Source of the DNA: a virus
Virus record (IMG/VR): IMGVR_UViG_3300044910_000278
Span: 1-32,107 of that record
DNA length: 32,107 nt
Direction: 5' to 3' (one strand)
The notes under the pieces are model-generated. The model saw only the letters and a list, made by a program, of their open reading frames with translations, was not told the origin of the DNA and did not search any database. The position numbers and the translations under genes were made by a program. Shown in pieces: positions 14,129-22,823 of the stretch; positions within the stretch are counted from its first letter, which is position 1, and each line of letters begins with the position of its first letter.

Positions 14129-14785
14129 TTACACGGTTGTACCGACGCCGCCTACTACAGTAACAACGTCAAGTGTTCTATCGGTAGTTCCACCAATAGC
14201 TCCACCTGCTCCACCTTGTGTTACTACTTGTACACAGTTATCAGGTTGAACTGAAATATCAATTGTCATTGCATCTGCAGATTTGTAATCTAATCCGCCG
14301 TATGTAGTTGACACAATATAACAACCATAACATTCCCAACTTTCTAAGATGCTAGATTCTGTATGGAAGTTACCGCTGTTTCCGCCATCTAAAACGTCAA
14401 TTGTCATTTTAAACTTATATGAACCAGCTGCAGCAGCCGAACTTTGTTCAAAGAAATCGAATTGTTTCTGATTCTGCTGACCAATTAATGTATTAACTGT
14501 GTTAGATGAATCATCACGAATTTTAATAGTAATCGGATCCCATGTAGGTTTACCTGCATAATTAATTTTACTATTATAAACGTCGATTGTTTTAGCTTCA
14601 AACTTCACGTTGGGACGTGATGCTTCTGATATTTGTTTTGTTATTTCAGTTACATCAGAACCGGCAACTCCTAAACCATCAAAAAGTACCCTAAACCGAT
14701 ATTTTAGTTTAGGCATTAATAATGCAGTATTAGTTGGTTCTGAAGTAGTTGGAACTGAAAAATTATTTAATGATGCAGCTGACAT
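14129..14785 (-). CDS. 19: Tail tube protein gp19
   Basis: This 218-residue protein belongs to the T4 gp19 family, whose hexamers stack into the inner tube that guides DNA through the contracted sheath. The expected order is seen: LKYRFRVLFDGLG (27-39), a RPNVKFEAKTIDVYNSKINY segment (53-72), WDPITIKIRDD (77-87), LESWECYGCYIVSTTYGGLDY (about 147-167), and a final strand TIDISVQPDNC (about 173-183). T4 gp19 is 163 residues; the extra C-terminal 30 residues are Gly/Thr-rich. A strong AGGAGG lies in the last codons of the sheath gene, one base separates the two genes, and a terminator follows. Confidence 0.93.
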   Translation of the reverse strand: MSAASLNNFSVPTTSEPTNTALLMPKLKYRFRVLFDGLGVAGSDVTEITKQISEASRPNVKFEAKTIDVYNSKINYAGKPTWDPITIKIRDDSSNTVNTLIGQQNQKQFDFFEQSSAAAAGSYKFKMTIDVLDGGNSGNFHTESSILESWECYGCYIVSTTYGGLDYKSADAMTIDISVQPDNCVQVVTQGGAGGAIGGTTDRTLDVVTVVGGVGTTV

Positions 14786-14786
14786 T

Positions 14787-17700
14787 TTATTTTCCTCCTA
14801 ATGCTTTGATTTCACCGGTGTTTTTCAAACGCAACGGAATGTAAATAAATTCTACAGCTTTAGTTGGTTCGATTGCAACATCGAGATATAGTTCACTGCG
14901 ATCAATTCTGGCCGGAGTATTATTTGTTGTATCACATACTACTACATAATCGTATAATGCACGTTGACCCATTAATTCCATTAACAGTTGTTCAGCTGCA
15001 TGTTTTACTTGATTACGAGTTGCAATATCATTCGGTTGGAATAAATATGGTCTTGTAAGTGCTGCAAATTGTTTGCGCAATTGAACAACTAATCTAGCAA
15101 CATTAATACGATCTAATGAAGATGCTGCAGAAGCACGAGTATATTGACCCATATTAACTAATCCAGAACCAGCAATAAATGTAATTGGATTTACTTTAAT
15201 GCTTGCAAGTGTATCACGTTGGCCATTGTTTAGTGAAATTTCTTGAATTTCGCCAGTTGATTTAACATAAACAGCACCAGTTGCGTTATTAATAACACCT
15301 CTTGAAGTTCCAGCAGGTGCATACCATGGATGACTTGCATTATCACTTAATGCAATTGTACGTAACATCATATAGCTAGGTGGCACAACGATGTTATTTC
15401 CTAGGTTGTCACTTGTGTAACCCCATGGGTAGAAAAATGCAAGATATTCATCGCTAGTAGTTAATCCAAGATCATTGTCTTCAACTGCGCCAGCTTGATT
15501 ATTACCCCAATTACTTAATGATGTTGCATCAGGTGCTAAACGTGCAGGAGTGTCGCCGATAACAAACGCAGTAATTCCGCGATCATAATTTAAAATTTTC
15601 ATTTCGCCGACTAGTTCTGGATATCCAGGACACGCAATTAAATTAAATACTCTAGCTTCTTCGTCACGAATTTGTTGATTTGTATTTGCAACGGCTTGCA
15701 ATGCTTGTACTACCACACCACGTTGTGCATGGCGACCAAACGCACCTGCTCCGGTTGCTAAATTAGCAGATTCACTTACCCAACGATCTGGATAATACGA
15801 AGTCATAGGTTCATTACCGAATCTTAAATTACGTTGTAGTACATTGACATAGTTTTTATGTAAACGTTTAACGTTAAATCCACTTCTGCGTAAATTCCAC
15901 AACATTGTACCTTTTGGGTATAATTCAGGTTCTGGTGCATCAAAGTCTACAAAGTCAGCCATTATTCGTTGTTCTGCGGTTAATTCAGCTTCTAATCGTC
16001 CACCTAATAACTCTACAATTGAACTGCTTTCACTTGACATACCGTTGTTATTCCAACGTGCGTCAGCAAATACAATACCATTTTCAGATGTTTGATCAGT
16101 AATATCAACTTTTTCCCATTTTTTAGTAAAGTTAATATATTTGTACAATGCTGGATAATTTTCAACGTCTGACATATCAATCCACAAATCACCTTCTACT
16201 AATGGAGAAATACCATCACTTTGTGTAGTTGGTTTAGTTGGAGTAACTAGCGGACCATTAACATCAGTTGCACCCGGACCACCACCGTGATCTACGTTAC
16301 GATATGCACGCCATTTGGTGCCATCATTATACATAATGTCAACTTCTTCAAATTTAGGATCGTACCATAATAATCCATCAACTGCTGCGCCTGTTAACAC
16401 GGTATTGCTAGGTGTAATAAACGAATGAATTCTATCATTTGAATATTCAGTCCATAATGTAGCAATATACTTATCTGCGTTCAATGGATCACCATTTCCA
16501 AAACTTGCATGACGATAGAAATTAGCAGTAGTAGTTGGCGAGAATAATTTTGATAGTGGCGTACCGCCGCCATCATTAAACTCAATGTCACCACCACGAC
16601 GATGTGATATTACAATTCGATTTCCTGTTTGTACTGCATGTACTGACGAAGTAGTATTTCGTGAATCATTAATAGCAAACAAAATACGATCAATCACACC
16701 AGTAACTATTTCAGATTCAACATATTGTGATGGTAACGCAGGAATAGTAAAATCTACTGTTCTTGTAACAAGAGTTGCAGAACCAGGAACACTTTCACTA
16801 ATATCAAATGAGTAACCACCGCTATTAAACGTATCATATTTTATTAATGCTGATGTAATGTTAGTAGCAGTTACATCGGTACGACGATAAATCTTAAAGT
16901 TAGCAGCCGGTGTTTCAAATTCAGCATCATTATACTTAACATATAATGTATTGCCTGCTAAATTAATGCCGCCGCCGGTTGGATCAAGAGCTGCTAATGC
17001 TGCTGCACCATTTTTATGCACAGGTGCTTTTACGCTAATCCATGATTTTGCTGCAGTATTATAACGTTGAACTATCCAGTCAGCACCTCGATTAACTGCA
17101 GATGTTTTAATCCACACAGATCCGGTTGGTTTACCAGTTACTGAAGTTGGAATATCTTTACGTTTAAATTGTGGAATTAATGTATGTGCAGATATTGCTA
17201 AAGCAGGTGCGTTGTATGTACCGAGCGTAACTCCAAGTTTTGTTGCAGTTTGCGAACCATCTGATAAAATAATATCAACACCGGTTGAATATAACTCTAA
17301 TTTGTTATTAACGATCGATGCAGAAACCCCATCAATATCACGGGTAGTAATAAGAGTAACTAACGCGTCTAGTGAAGTAAATCCTTCAAATAATTCAGCA
17401 TTAATTGTAATAGTATCAGCATCTTCAGTTGCAGATGGTGTGTCAACTAACGTAAAGCTATATTCAGAGTTTGCACATTGTACGGTTGGGCGACTGTTTA
17501 CCCAATCTACCGAACCAAGTTGTGCCCATTGTCCATTACGTGGTGATTTAAACCACATAGTAGCAAGACTAGAAACTAGCACTACTGCATAAGTACCAGA
17601 CGCACCGTAACTCGGTTTTGGTCTATAATCACCGCCTGCAAAATCAACTACTAATTTAGTATCAGTGATTGTAGTCGGTACTACATTTGAAAACGTTTGT

Positions 17701-18182
17701 CCAAGTTTAGTTGATGCAGAATCCGAGTCCCATTCAAATAAACCCCAATGTGACGTAGCTGTATCTAACCAAAATGTGCCGTTTTCAGGAACTCCTGCAG
17801 GTACTGCTGCTGATGGTGAAATTTGTTCTAAATCAATATCTGCACGAACTACAAATGCACGGTTGCTTATGCCTAAATAACTATAAGCAGCTTGTAAACC
17901 ATATTCATTTTGTTCACCAGCATGTACTGGACTGTTATTACTATCAGTTTTAAATACAGGTGTACCAAATGTGTCTAATAAATCTTTTTGTCCGGTAAGT
18001 AAATATACTTTTCCGTTATTTGTTGATGTTGTTCCTGGAGCAATTCCAGTCTTGGCGCTGTTTAATTTGTTTGCTGCAGTGGCAACAAAAATTAAAGGTA
18101 CAGTGCCAGGGGCTGCTGAGGTATAAAAACTTTCGTCTGAAAGTTCTACACTCACGCCTGGTGAACTAAGTTGTTGAGCCAT
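14787..18182 (-). CDS. 18: Tail sheath protein gp18 with a large internal insertion
   Basis: This 1131-residue contractile sheath subunit is far longer than T4 gp18 (659). The N-terminus (SPGVSVELSDES, 7-18) and C-terminal domain (QVKHAAEQLLMELMGQRALYDY and DVAIEPTKAVEFIYIPLRL) are typical sheath sequence. Residues about 125-700 are inserted beta-rich material with recurring short modules: GTFWLD at 135, GSVWIKT at 354, GLLWYDP at 603 and GDLWIDM at 664, each followed within 10-30 residues by an aromatic/Trp strand (for example KWRAY, KWEKVD). These probably decorate the outside of the sheath. GGAGA precedes the ATG and an exact TATAAATA lies at 18215-18222. It is cotranscribed with gp19. Confidence 0.95.
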   Translation of the reverse strand: MAQQLSSPGVSVELSDESFYTSAAPGTVPLIFVATAANKLNSAKTGIAPGTTSTNNGKVYLLTGQKDLLDTFGTPVFKTDSNNSPVHAGEQNEYGLQAAYSYLGISNRAFVVRADIDLEQISPSAAVPAGVPENGTFWLDTATSHWGLFEWDSDSASTKLGQTFSNVVPTTITDTKLVVDFAGGDYRPKPSYGASGTYAVVLVSSLATMWFKSPRNGQWAQLGSVDWVNSRPTVQCANSEYSFTLVDTPSATEDADTITINAELFEGFTSLDALVTLITTRDIDGVSASIVNNKLELYSTGVDIILSDGSQTATKLGVTLGTYNAPALAISAHTLIPQFKRKDIPTSVTGKPTGSVWIKTSAVNRGADWIVQRYNTAAKSWISVKAPVHKNGAAALAALDPTGGGINLAGNTLYVKYNDAEFETPAANFKIYRRTDVTATNITSALIKYDTFNSGGYSFDISESVPGSATLVTRTVDFTIPALPSQYVESEIVTGVIDRILFAINDSRNTTSSVHAVQTGNRIVISHRRGGDIEFNDGGGTPLSKLFSPTTTANFYRHASFGNGDPLNADKYIATLWTEYSNDRIHSFITPSNTVLTGAAVDGLLWYDPKFEEVDIMYNDGTKWRAYRNVDHGGGPGATDVNGPLVTPTKPTTQSDGISPLVEGDLWIDMSDVENYPALYKYINFTKKWEKVDITDQTSENGIVFADARWNNNGMSSESSSIVELLGGRLEAELTAEQRIMADFVDFDAPEPELYPKGTMLWNLRRSGFNVKRLHKNYVNVLQRNLRFGNEPMTSYYPDRWVSESANLATGAGAFGRHAQRGVVVQALQAVANTNQQIRDEEARVFNLIACPGYPELVGEMKILNYDRGITAFVIGDTPARLAPDATSLSNWGNNQAGAVEDNDLGLTTSDEYLAFFYPWGYTSDNLGNNIVVPPSYMMLRTIALSDNASHPWYAPAGTSRGVINNATGAVYVKSTGEIQEISLNNGQRDTLASIKVNPITFIAGSGLVNMGQYTRASAASSLDRINVARLVVQLRKQFAALTRPYLFQPNDIATRNQVKHAAEQLLMELMGQRALYDYVVVCDTTNNTPARIDRSELYLDVAIEPTKAVEFIYIPLRLKNTGEIKALGGK

Positions 18183-18214
18183 ATTATAATCTCCATTTAT
18201 ACAAGTTCTAACTG

Positions 18215-18222
18215 TATTTATA
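18215..18222 (-). promoter_or_regulatory. T4-type late promoter box for the sheath-tube operon
   Basis: An exact TATAAATA on the minus strand lies 33 bases before the gp18 start and within the gap after the dNMP kinase stop, a good position for late expression of gp18-gp19. Confidence 0.65.
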
Positions 18223-18243
18223 GGAAATTACAATTTTATACCA

Positions 18244-18861
18244 TTATATCTTAACTATTTTAGCTACTTTAACATATAACTCGTCAATTGTAGAATTGTT
18301 ATCAATTATATGATCAACAGATAAACCGTACCATGCCCACTCACTTTCGTGAATCCCACAATGTTGTAACATTAAAATATCATCAATATTACCAGCTATT
18401 GCACCGTTAACATATTGATGCCATTCTGGTTCTAGTCCTCTGGTTACCCGAATAATAATGCCGCCTGCATTTTTAATAGCAGTAAACTCATTTGGAAATC
18501 TACAATCACTAATAACAACATCAGTTGTTATAGTTCGTAATTTGTTTTCTAAACTAGCAATCCAAATATCACCATGAAAACTTTTTCTGCAAACTTCTGT
18601 GCCCCATTGTTGTAATACATATCGAGGAGTTAAGTTTGACATTGATAATCTATCGGCCCACCATTGATCAACTGTTTCGCGCCATGCTCTTGATTCAGCA
18701 GTTTGTCCTTCAAGTAATATCCTATCCCACCCAAAAACTGCAGCGACTGCATCTTTTAATGTACCTGCAAAACTTTCACGTTTAAAGTTATGTTGATTAA
18801 CTAAATATTCTGCAACAGTGTCTTTACCTTCGCCTATATTTCCTACGATTCCGATAATCAT
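18244..18861 (-). CDS. 1: Deoxynucleoside monophosphate kinase (T4 gp1-like)
   Basis: This 205-residue P-loop kinase starts MIIGIVGNIGEGKDT; GNIGEGKDT at 7-15 is a Walker A of the dNMP-kinase type, with Asp after the Lys. Residues such as FKRESFAGTLKDAVAAVFG (26-44), RYVLQQWGTEVCR (80-92) and a VISDCRFPNEF strand (about 116-126) match the T4 gp1 pattern. T4 gp1 (241 residues) phosphorylates dTMP, dGMP and modified dCMP to feed phage DNA synthesis. The gene sits among late structural genes, but its promoter is a perfect sigma70 sequence at 18882-18910, so early expression from host polymerase is likely. AGGAG lies just before the ATG. Confidence 0.92.
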   Translation of the reverse strand: MIIGIVGNIGEGKDTVAEYLVNQHNFKRESFAGTLKDAVAAVFGWDRILLEGQTAESRAWRETVDQWWADRLSMSNLTPRYVLQQWGTEVCRKSFHGDIWIASLENKLRTITTDVVISDCRFPNEFTAIKNAGGIIIRVTRGLEPEWHQYVNGAIAGNIDDILMLQHCGIHESEWAWYGLSVDHIIDNNSTIDELYVKVAKIVKI

Positions 18862-18881
18862 ATTATTCTCCTAAAATAAGT

Positions 18882-18910
18882 ATTATACACTCATTTTAGT
18901 TAAATGTCAA
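18882..18910 (-). promoter_or_regulatory. Perfect sigma70 promoter for the dNMP kinase
   Basis: On the minus strand TTGACA (18910-18905) and TATAAT (18887-18882) are separated by exactly 17 bases, which is the full consensus for both boxes and the spacer. It lies about 20 bases upstream of the dNMP kinase ATG, between that gene and the stop of the gp13-like gene, with the -35 box just beyond the stop at 18912. Confidence 0.85.
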
Positions 18911-18911
18911 A

Positions 18912-19682
18912 TTATCCTACTACGAAATAATACCCAGTTCCGCCAGATATTAGTGTTTCAAGTTCTTTATCAAGTTTTTCTAATTCTTCTTTACCTGCAG
19001 ATTTCATATCATTACCGTTTAATGACATACTGCCACTTGGTCCAGCAATACTTTGAAATAAACTACGTGCTTCACCTAGCATAATTTTACAACTCGCAAG
19101 CGTATAATCTCGCAGCCATTGTTTAGCATAGATATCAGTTAACAATACAAAGTCAGGTCGAAAGTTATGCGATTTAATAAGAATCTGCTCACCTTGTGCA
19201 AACGGACGTTGCAAAATAGTTAATACGTGACTAGTCGGTTTCCATTTAAACTCAATGTAGCTACCAAACATTTTACCGACTAATTTTTGGTAACCGGCAA
19301 ATAATTCGTATGTTGCTAATCCACCCATCATACTACCGCTCATTAAATAAGTGTTAGTGTATGCTAAGTTAAATGGTTCAAATAATGTACCACCTGCGCC
19401 TAGACCAGTACGTGATCCAATTGCACGTCTAAATACACTCTGTACTTCTATAATTTCGTCAGGTAATCTGTAATCATTTTGATCTTGTACTAATTCTAAA
19501 AAACTATAGCTTTCTTCTACGGCATTTGGACTACGTTGTCTAAAGCGATTTAATGCTCTATCTAATGCAATTTCGTAATGAATTGGATCTAAATCTATGT
19601 CAATCATACCTTCACCAAGAAGAGTTCTAACATATTCAAATACTTTATTTCGTTCTATTAATGAGGATGTGTCATCAGACAT
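18912..19682 (-). CDS. gp13-like neck protein
   Basis: This 256-residue protein has the pattern of the gp13-type head-to-tail connector proteins of T4-like phages: an N-terminal VFEYVRTLLGEGMIDIDL (14-31), then HYEIALDRALNRFRQRSP (35-52), a short beta segment ending DYRLPDEIIEV, and later a TDIYAKQWLRDYTLASCKI helix (about 182-200). A Gly-rich stretch (GSMMGGLATYE) lies in the middle. T4 gp13 is 309 residues and works with gp14 at the portal to close the filled head and accept the tail. GGAG precedes the ATG. It is transcribed divergently from the gp14-like gene. I am confident it is structural and less sure of the exact gp13 match. Confidence 0.68.
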   Translation of the reverse strand: MSDDTSSLIERNKVFEYVRTLLGEGMIDIDLDPIHYEIALDRALNRFRQRSPNAVEESYSFLELVQDQNDYRLPDEIIEVQSVFRRAIGSRTGLGAGGTLFEPFNLAYTNTYLMSGSMMGGLATYELFAGYQKLVGKMFGSYIEFKWKPTSHVLTILQRPFAQGEQILIKSHNFRPDFVLLTDIYAKQWLRDYTLASCKIMLGEARSLFQSIAGPSGSMSLNGNDMKSAGKEELEKLDKELETLISGGTGYYFVVG

Positions 19683-19771
19683 AATGTTGCTCCGTTTTGT
19701 GTAATGAAAATGTAGTTCACGGAACGAAAATTCCTAACTACCTTGACATCAAATAATAACATCAACAATGA

Positions 19772-19779
19772 TATTTATC
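19772..19779 (-). promoter_or_regulatory. GATAAATA late-type box for the gp13-like gene
   Basis: GATAAATA on the minus strand lies about 90 bases upstream of the gp13-like start, in the 175-base divergent intergenic region. With the plus-strand copy at 19826 it would form a divergent late promoter pair. Confidence 0.4.
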
Positions 19780-19825
19780 AATAACAAATACACCTACTAT
19801 GGTAACGCTCGTAGCTCTATTGTAA

Positions 19826-19833
19826 GATAAATA
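19826..19833 (+). promoter_or_regulatory. GATAAATA late-type box for the gp14-gp15-Nudix unit
   Basis: GATAAATA on the plus strand lies 25 bases upstream of the gp14-like ATG, just before its AAGGAG ribosome site. Its presence on the strand of the only rightward genes supports it as the promoter of this block. Confidence 0.5.
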
Positions 19834-19857
19834 TGATAATATCTAAGGAGAACATAC

Positions 19858-21291
19858 ATGCCTAAACTTTCACTTTACAAACCCGAGAAAGGCAACAATT
19901 ATAGATTTATCGATCGCCAAATATCAAGGATGTTTCAAGTTGGAGGAACAGATGTTCACTTTCATAAATATTTAGGTCCTAAAATCCAGGATGACGGTAC
20001 TGCTGATCAACCAATATATGATGTAATAAAAGAAACAAATATTCAAGATTTGTTATTTTTAGAAAATCGAGATCGCAAATACGAACCAGAAATATATAAA
20101 CTTAGAGGGCATTATCAAATACAAAATATTGACTTTAGTCTAAGTCAATTTGGATTGTTTATTGATAATGATACAGTGTTTATGACTGTACACATGAATG
20201 ACTTTATATTAACAATAGGTCGTAAACCATTAAGTGGTGACGTTATCGAGTTACCGCATTTAAAAGATGATTTTGCGTTAAATGATTTTGATTTAAGTTT
20301 GCCTAGATTCTTTGTTATTGAAGATGTTAGTCGAGCTAGCGAAGGTTTTAGTGTTACATGGTTTCCTCATTTATATAGATTAAAACTTAAAAAGATTACC
20401 GACAATCAACAATTTTCGGATATTCTTGATCAGCCTATGAGTGACGATATTCCAAATGCATTGCGCGAACTGTTAAGTACTCGTAATAAAGAATTAGAAA
20501 TTAATGATGCAATCGTTAGGCAAGCAGAGGCTGATTTACCAAAATCCGGATTTGAAACTCGACAATTTTATACTTTAGCATTTGATTCGTTAACTGGTAC
20601 ATCCACGTTAGTTACTGTTGATTCATCTGAGTTAGATGCTAGTTATTGTAGTCAAATAATAGACGGGCAGTCAAATGTTAATGCAAGTAATATTAATGGG
20701 GTACCATTTAGATCTGGTTATTCTGGTTTCTTAGTAGGTGACGGATATCCAGTTAACGGTTATGTATTTGGTAAAGGAATTCAATTTCCTACAGATGTTG
20801 CAATTGACGATTTCTTTTTAAGACTCGACTTTATGCCTAATCGATTATTTAGATGGGATGGAGAGAAATGGATGAAAATAGAAGATGCAGTTAGAATGAC
20901 ATTAACAAATACAGATACTCGATTTACAAGAAGAATTAGTTTCATTAATAACAGTAACTTTACTTATAATGAAGAACTTGCAAATGATTACGTTAGATTA
21001 TCAGTTGGAGATATAGCATTTAACACATCTATATTATTTAATGTAACCGGATTATACCTTGTGTTAAAACTTGATGAACATCGATTAGAATTTGTAGTTG
21101 CAGATCTTGAAAATTTACTAGAAGCATATAATGATAACGGAGTTGATAAAATTAGGGTTAATTTACCAATAGTAAATAATAATCAAACTGTTATACCTCA
21201 TGCAGGTGCGTGGCGAGTTAGCTTATTTAATTATCGAGAAGCAGAACGTCAGTCAATATCAAAAGTACTTAGACCAAAAGCAGATTTATAA
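19858..21291 (+). CDS. gp14-like neck protein with C-terminal extension
   Basis: This 477-residue protein starts MPKLSLYKPEKGNNYRFIDR. Its first 190 residues match a conserved structural family of large T4-like phages: FQVGGTDVHFHKYLGP at 26-41, LLFLENRDRKYEP at 65-77, FGLFIDNDTVFMTVHMNDF at 98-116, GDVIELPHL at 127-135, RFFVIEDV then YRLKLKKITD. The order 'oxidation of a strand / ELPHL / FVIEDV / YRLKL' parallels T4 gp14 (256 residues), which with gp13 completes the head for tail attachment. The remaining 280 residues are an extension that includes a Trp module, FRWDGEKWMKIED at 331-343. AAGGAG precedes the ATG. It is followed by gp15, which binds the neck in T4. The gp14 call is moderately confident. 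Confidence 0.65.
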   Translation: MPKLSLYKPEKGNNYRFIDRQISRMFQVGGTDVHFHKYLGPKIQDDGTADQPIYDVIKETNIQDLLFLENRDRKYEPEIYKLRGHYQIQNIDFSLSQFGLFIDNDTVFMTVHMNDFILTIGRKPLSGDVIELPHLKDDFALNDFDLSLPRFFVIEDVSRASEGFSVTWFPHLYRLKLKKITDNQQFSDILDQPMSDDIPNALRELLSTRNKELEINDAIVRQAEADLPKSGFETRQFYTLAFDSLTGTSTLVTVDSSELDASYCSQIIDGQSNVNASNINGVPFRSGYSGFLVGDGYPVNGYVFGKGIQFPTDVAIDDFFLRLDFMPNRLFRWDGEKWMKIEDAVRMTLTNTDTRFTRRISFINNSNFTYNEELANDYVRLSVGDIAFNTSILFNVTGLYLVLKLDEHRLEFVVADLENLLEAYNDNGVDKIRVNLPIVNNNQTVIPHAGAWRVSLFNYREAERQSISKVLRPKADL

Positions 21292-21309
21292 TTCCAGTAT
21301 TTAGATAAT

Positions 21310-21317
21310 AATAAATA
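21310..21317 (+). promoter_or_regulatory. Late-promoter-like box upstream of gp15
   Basis: AATAAATA on the plus strand lies in the 44-base gap between the gp14-like gene and gp15, 18 bases before the gp15 ATG, followed by ATAGGAGA as ribosome site. Confidence 0.4.
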
Positions 21318-21335
21318 TTACTATAGGAGAACACA

Positions 21336-22823
21336 ATGCAACATTTTTATGACGGTGCTATACGAAGATATGTCACCCAGACAATTAGGATTCTTAGTGA
21401 ATTTACAGTTAGATACGGCGACGGATCGTTACATCGTATACCAGTATTATACGGAGATGCTGATAGACAAGCTGCTAGTATCCTAAGACAGAATTCAGAA
21501 AATGCAATTAATTCAGTTCCTCGCATAAGTGTCTATATTTACGGATTAGATTTAGATCGAGACAGACTAGCTGATTCAACGTTTGTTAGTAAATTGCATG
21601 TTAGAGAACGTGATATTACTAATGGTGCATACACCGGAAATCGAGGTAGAAATTATACAATTGAACGATTAATGCCAACTCCATTTAAATTAACAATGAA
21701 AGTTGACATATGGTCTGCAAATACTGATCAAAAATTACAAATTTTAGAACAACTGTTAATGTTGTTTAATCCTAGCTTAGAAATTCAAACAACTGATAAT
21801 TATGCAGATTGGACAAGCCTATCGGTATTGAACTTAGATTCAGTTAATTGGTCTAGTAGATCAGTACCTGTTGGAACAGACACTCCGATTGACATAGCAA
21901 CATTAACATTGTCAAGTCCAATATGGATTAGTCCTCCAGTAAAAATTAAACAACTTGGTGTAATTACTAAAATTGTTACTGGTTTATTTGATGGAAGTTC
22001 TACTTATGCTACTCCGTTGTTCGGTGCTGATTATTTAGATCCAACTACTAAATTTGCCGAAGCAGGTACTGCATTTTTAGCAGAAGTTATTACAGTTGTT
22101 GAACAGTACAGTATTGAAGTATATGAAAATCAAATTACATTATTAAGTCCTAGTTATAGTAATGAACATGATACATCGCAATACAGCATGCCTGATGTTG
22201 AACGAGCAGTAACACCATGGGAACAAATATTATCAAAATATCCTGAAAAATTTATACCTCATTTTAGTAGATTATTTATAAAACAACGAAATGGTACTGA
22301 GATAAATGGTACTATTTCATTAAACAGTCAAGACGAATCAATTATGGATATTGACTGGGATATGGATACGTTAAATCGTAATACAGGAATAGACAGTTCA
22401 GGAAATTTAGACACTGATACTAATTATCATCTTACTAATCGAGCAAACAGTCCAGGTACGTTTGATGCAATTATTAACCCACTTGAGTTTAACCCACATC
22501 GACCATTAAAACAGTCAACTGATCAACCTATTGCAATAGGTTTACGATATTTGTTAATTGAAAGTATTGGTTCAGATACAAACAGCGAAGGTGCAGTTGC
22601 ATGGCGATCAACCGATGATATTGATTTAATTGCACACGAAAATGATATTATTGAGTGGACTGGAACTCGATGGAATGTTATATTTGATTCAGTATACGAA
22701 ATCGATACAATGATTTGGCAGACTAATACATATACAGGTATTCAATTTGTTTGGAACGGTGTTGCATGGGCTAAAAGTTTTGAAGGTTTATATAGGGCAG
22801 GTACATGGCGGCTGGAACTGTAG
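21336..22823 (+). CDS. 15: Tail sheath stabiliser gp15 with Trp-module extension
   Basis: This 495-residue protein aligns over its first 210 residues with T4 gp15 (272 residues), the hexameric cap that stabilises the head-proximal end of the sheath and joins it to the neck: HFYDGAIRRYVTQTIRILSE at 3-22, IPVLYGDADRQ at 35-45, NSVPRISVYIYGLDLD at 59-74, MPTPFKLTMKVDIW at 111-124, QILEQLLMLFNPSLEI at 133-148 and IWISPPVKI at about 195-203. The C-terminal 280 residues are additional. They include two WxGxxW modules (W441/W446 and W473/W478) like those in the sheath and the gp14-like protein. AGGAG precedes the ATG. The stop overlaps the Nudix gene by 19 bases. Confidence 0.88.
   Translation: MQHFYDGAIRRYVTQTIRILSEFTVRYGDGSLHRIPVLYGDADRQAASILRQNSENAINSVPRISVYIYGLDLDRDRLADSTFVSKLHVRERDITNGAYTGNRGRNYTIERLMPTPFKLTMKVDIWSANTDQKLQILEQLLMLFNPSLEIQTTDNYADWTSLSVLNLDSVNWSSRSVPVGTDTPIDIATLTLSSPIWISPPVKIKQLGVITKIVTGLFDGSSTYATPLFGADYLDPTTKFAEAGTAFLAEVITVVEQYSIEVYENQITLLSPSYSNEHDTSQYSMPDVERAVTPWEQILSKYPEKFIPHFSRLFIKQRNGTEINGTISLNSQDESIMDIDWDMDTLNRNTGIDSSGNLDTDTNYHLTNRANSPGTFDAIINPLEFNPHRPLKQSTDQPIAIGLRYLLIESIGSDTNSEGAVAWRSTDDIDLIAHENDIIEWTGTRWNVIFDSVYEIDTMIWQTNTYTGIQFVWNGVAWAKSFEGLYRAGTWRLEL

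Noticed and set aside
19743-19779. Sigma70 promoter from TTGACA at 19743 for the gp14-like gene
   Set aside because: No acceptable -10 box lies 16-18 bases downstream.
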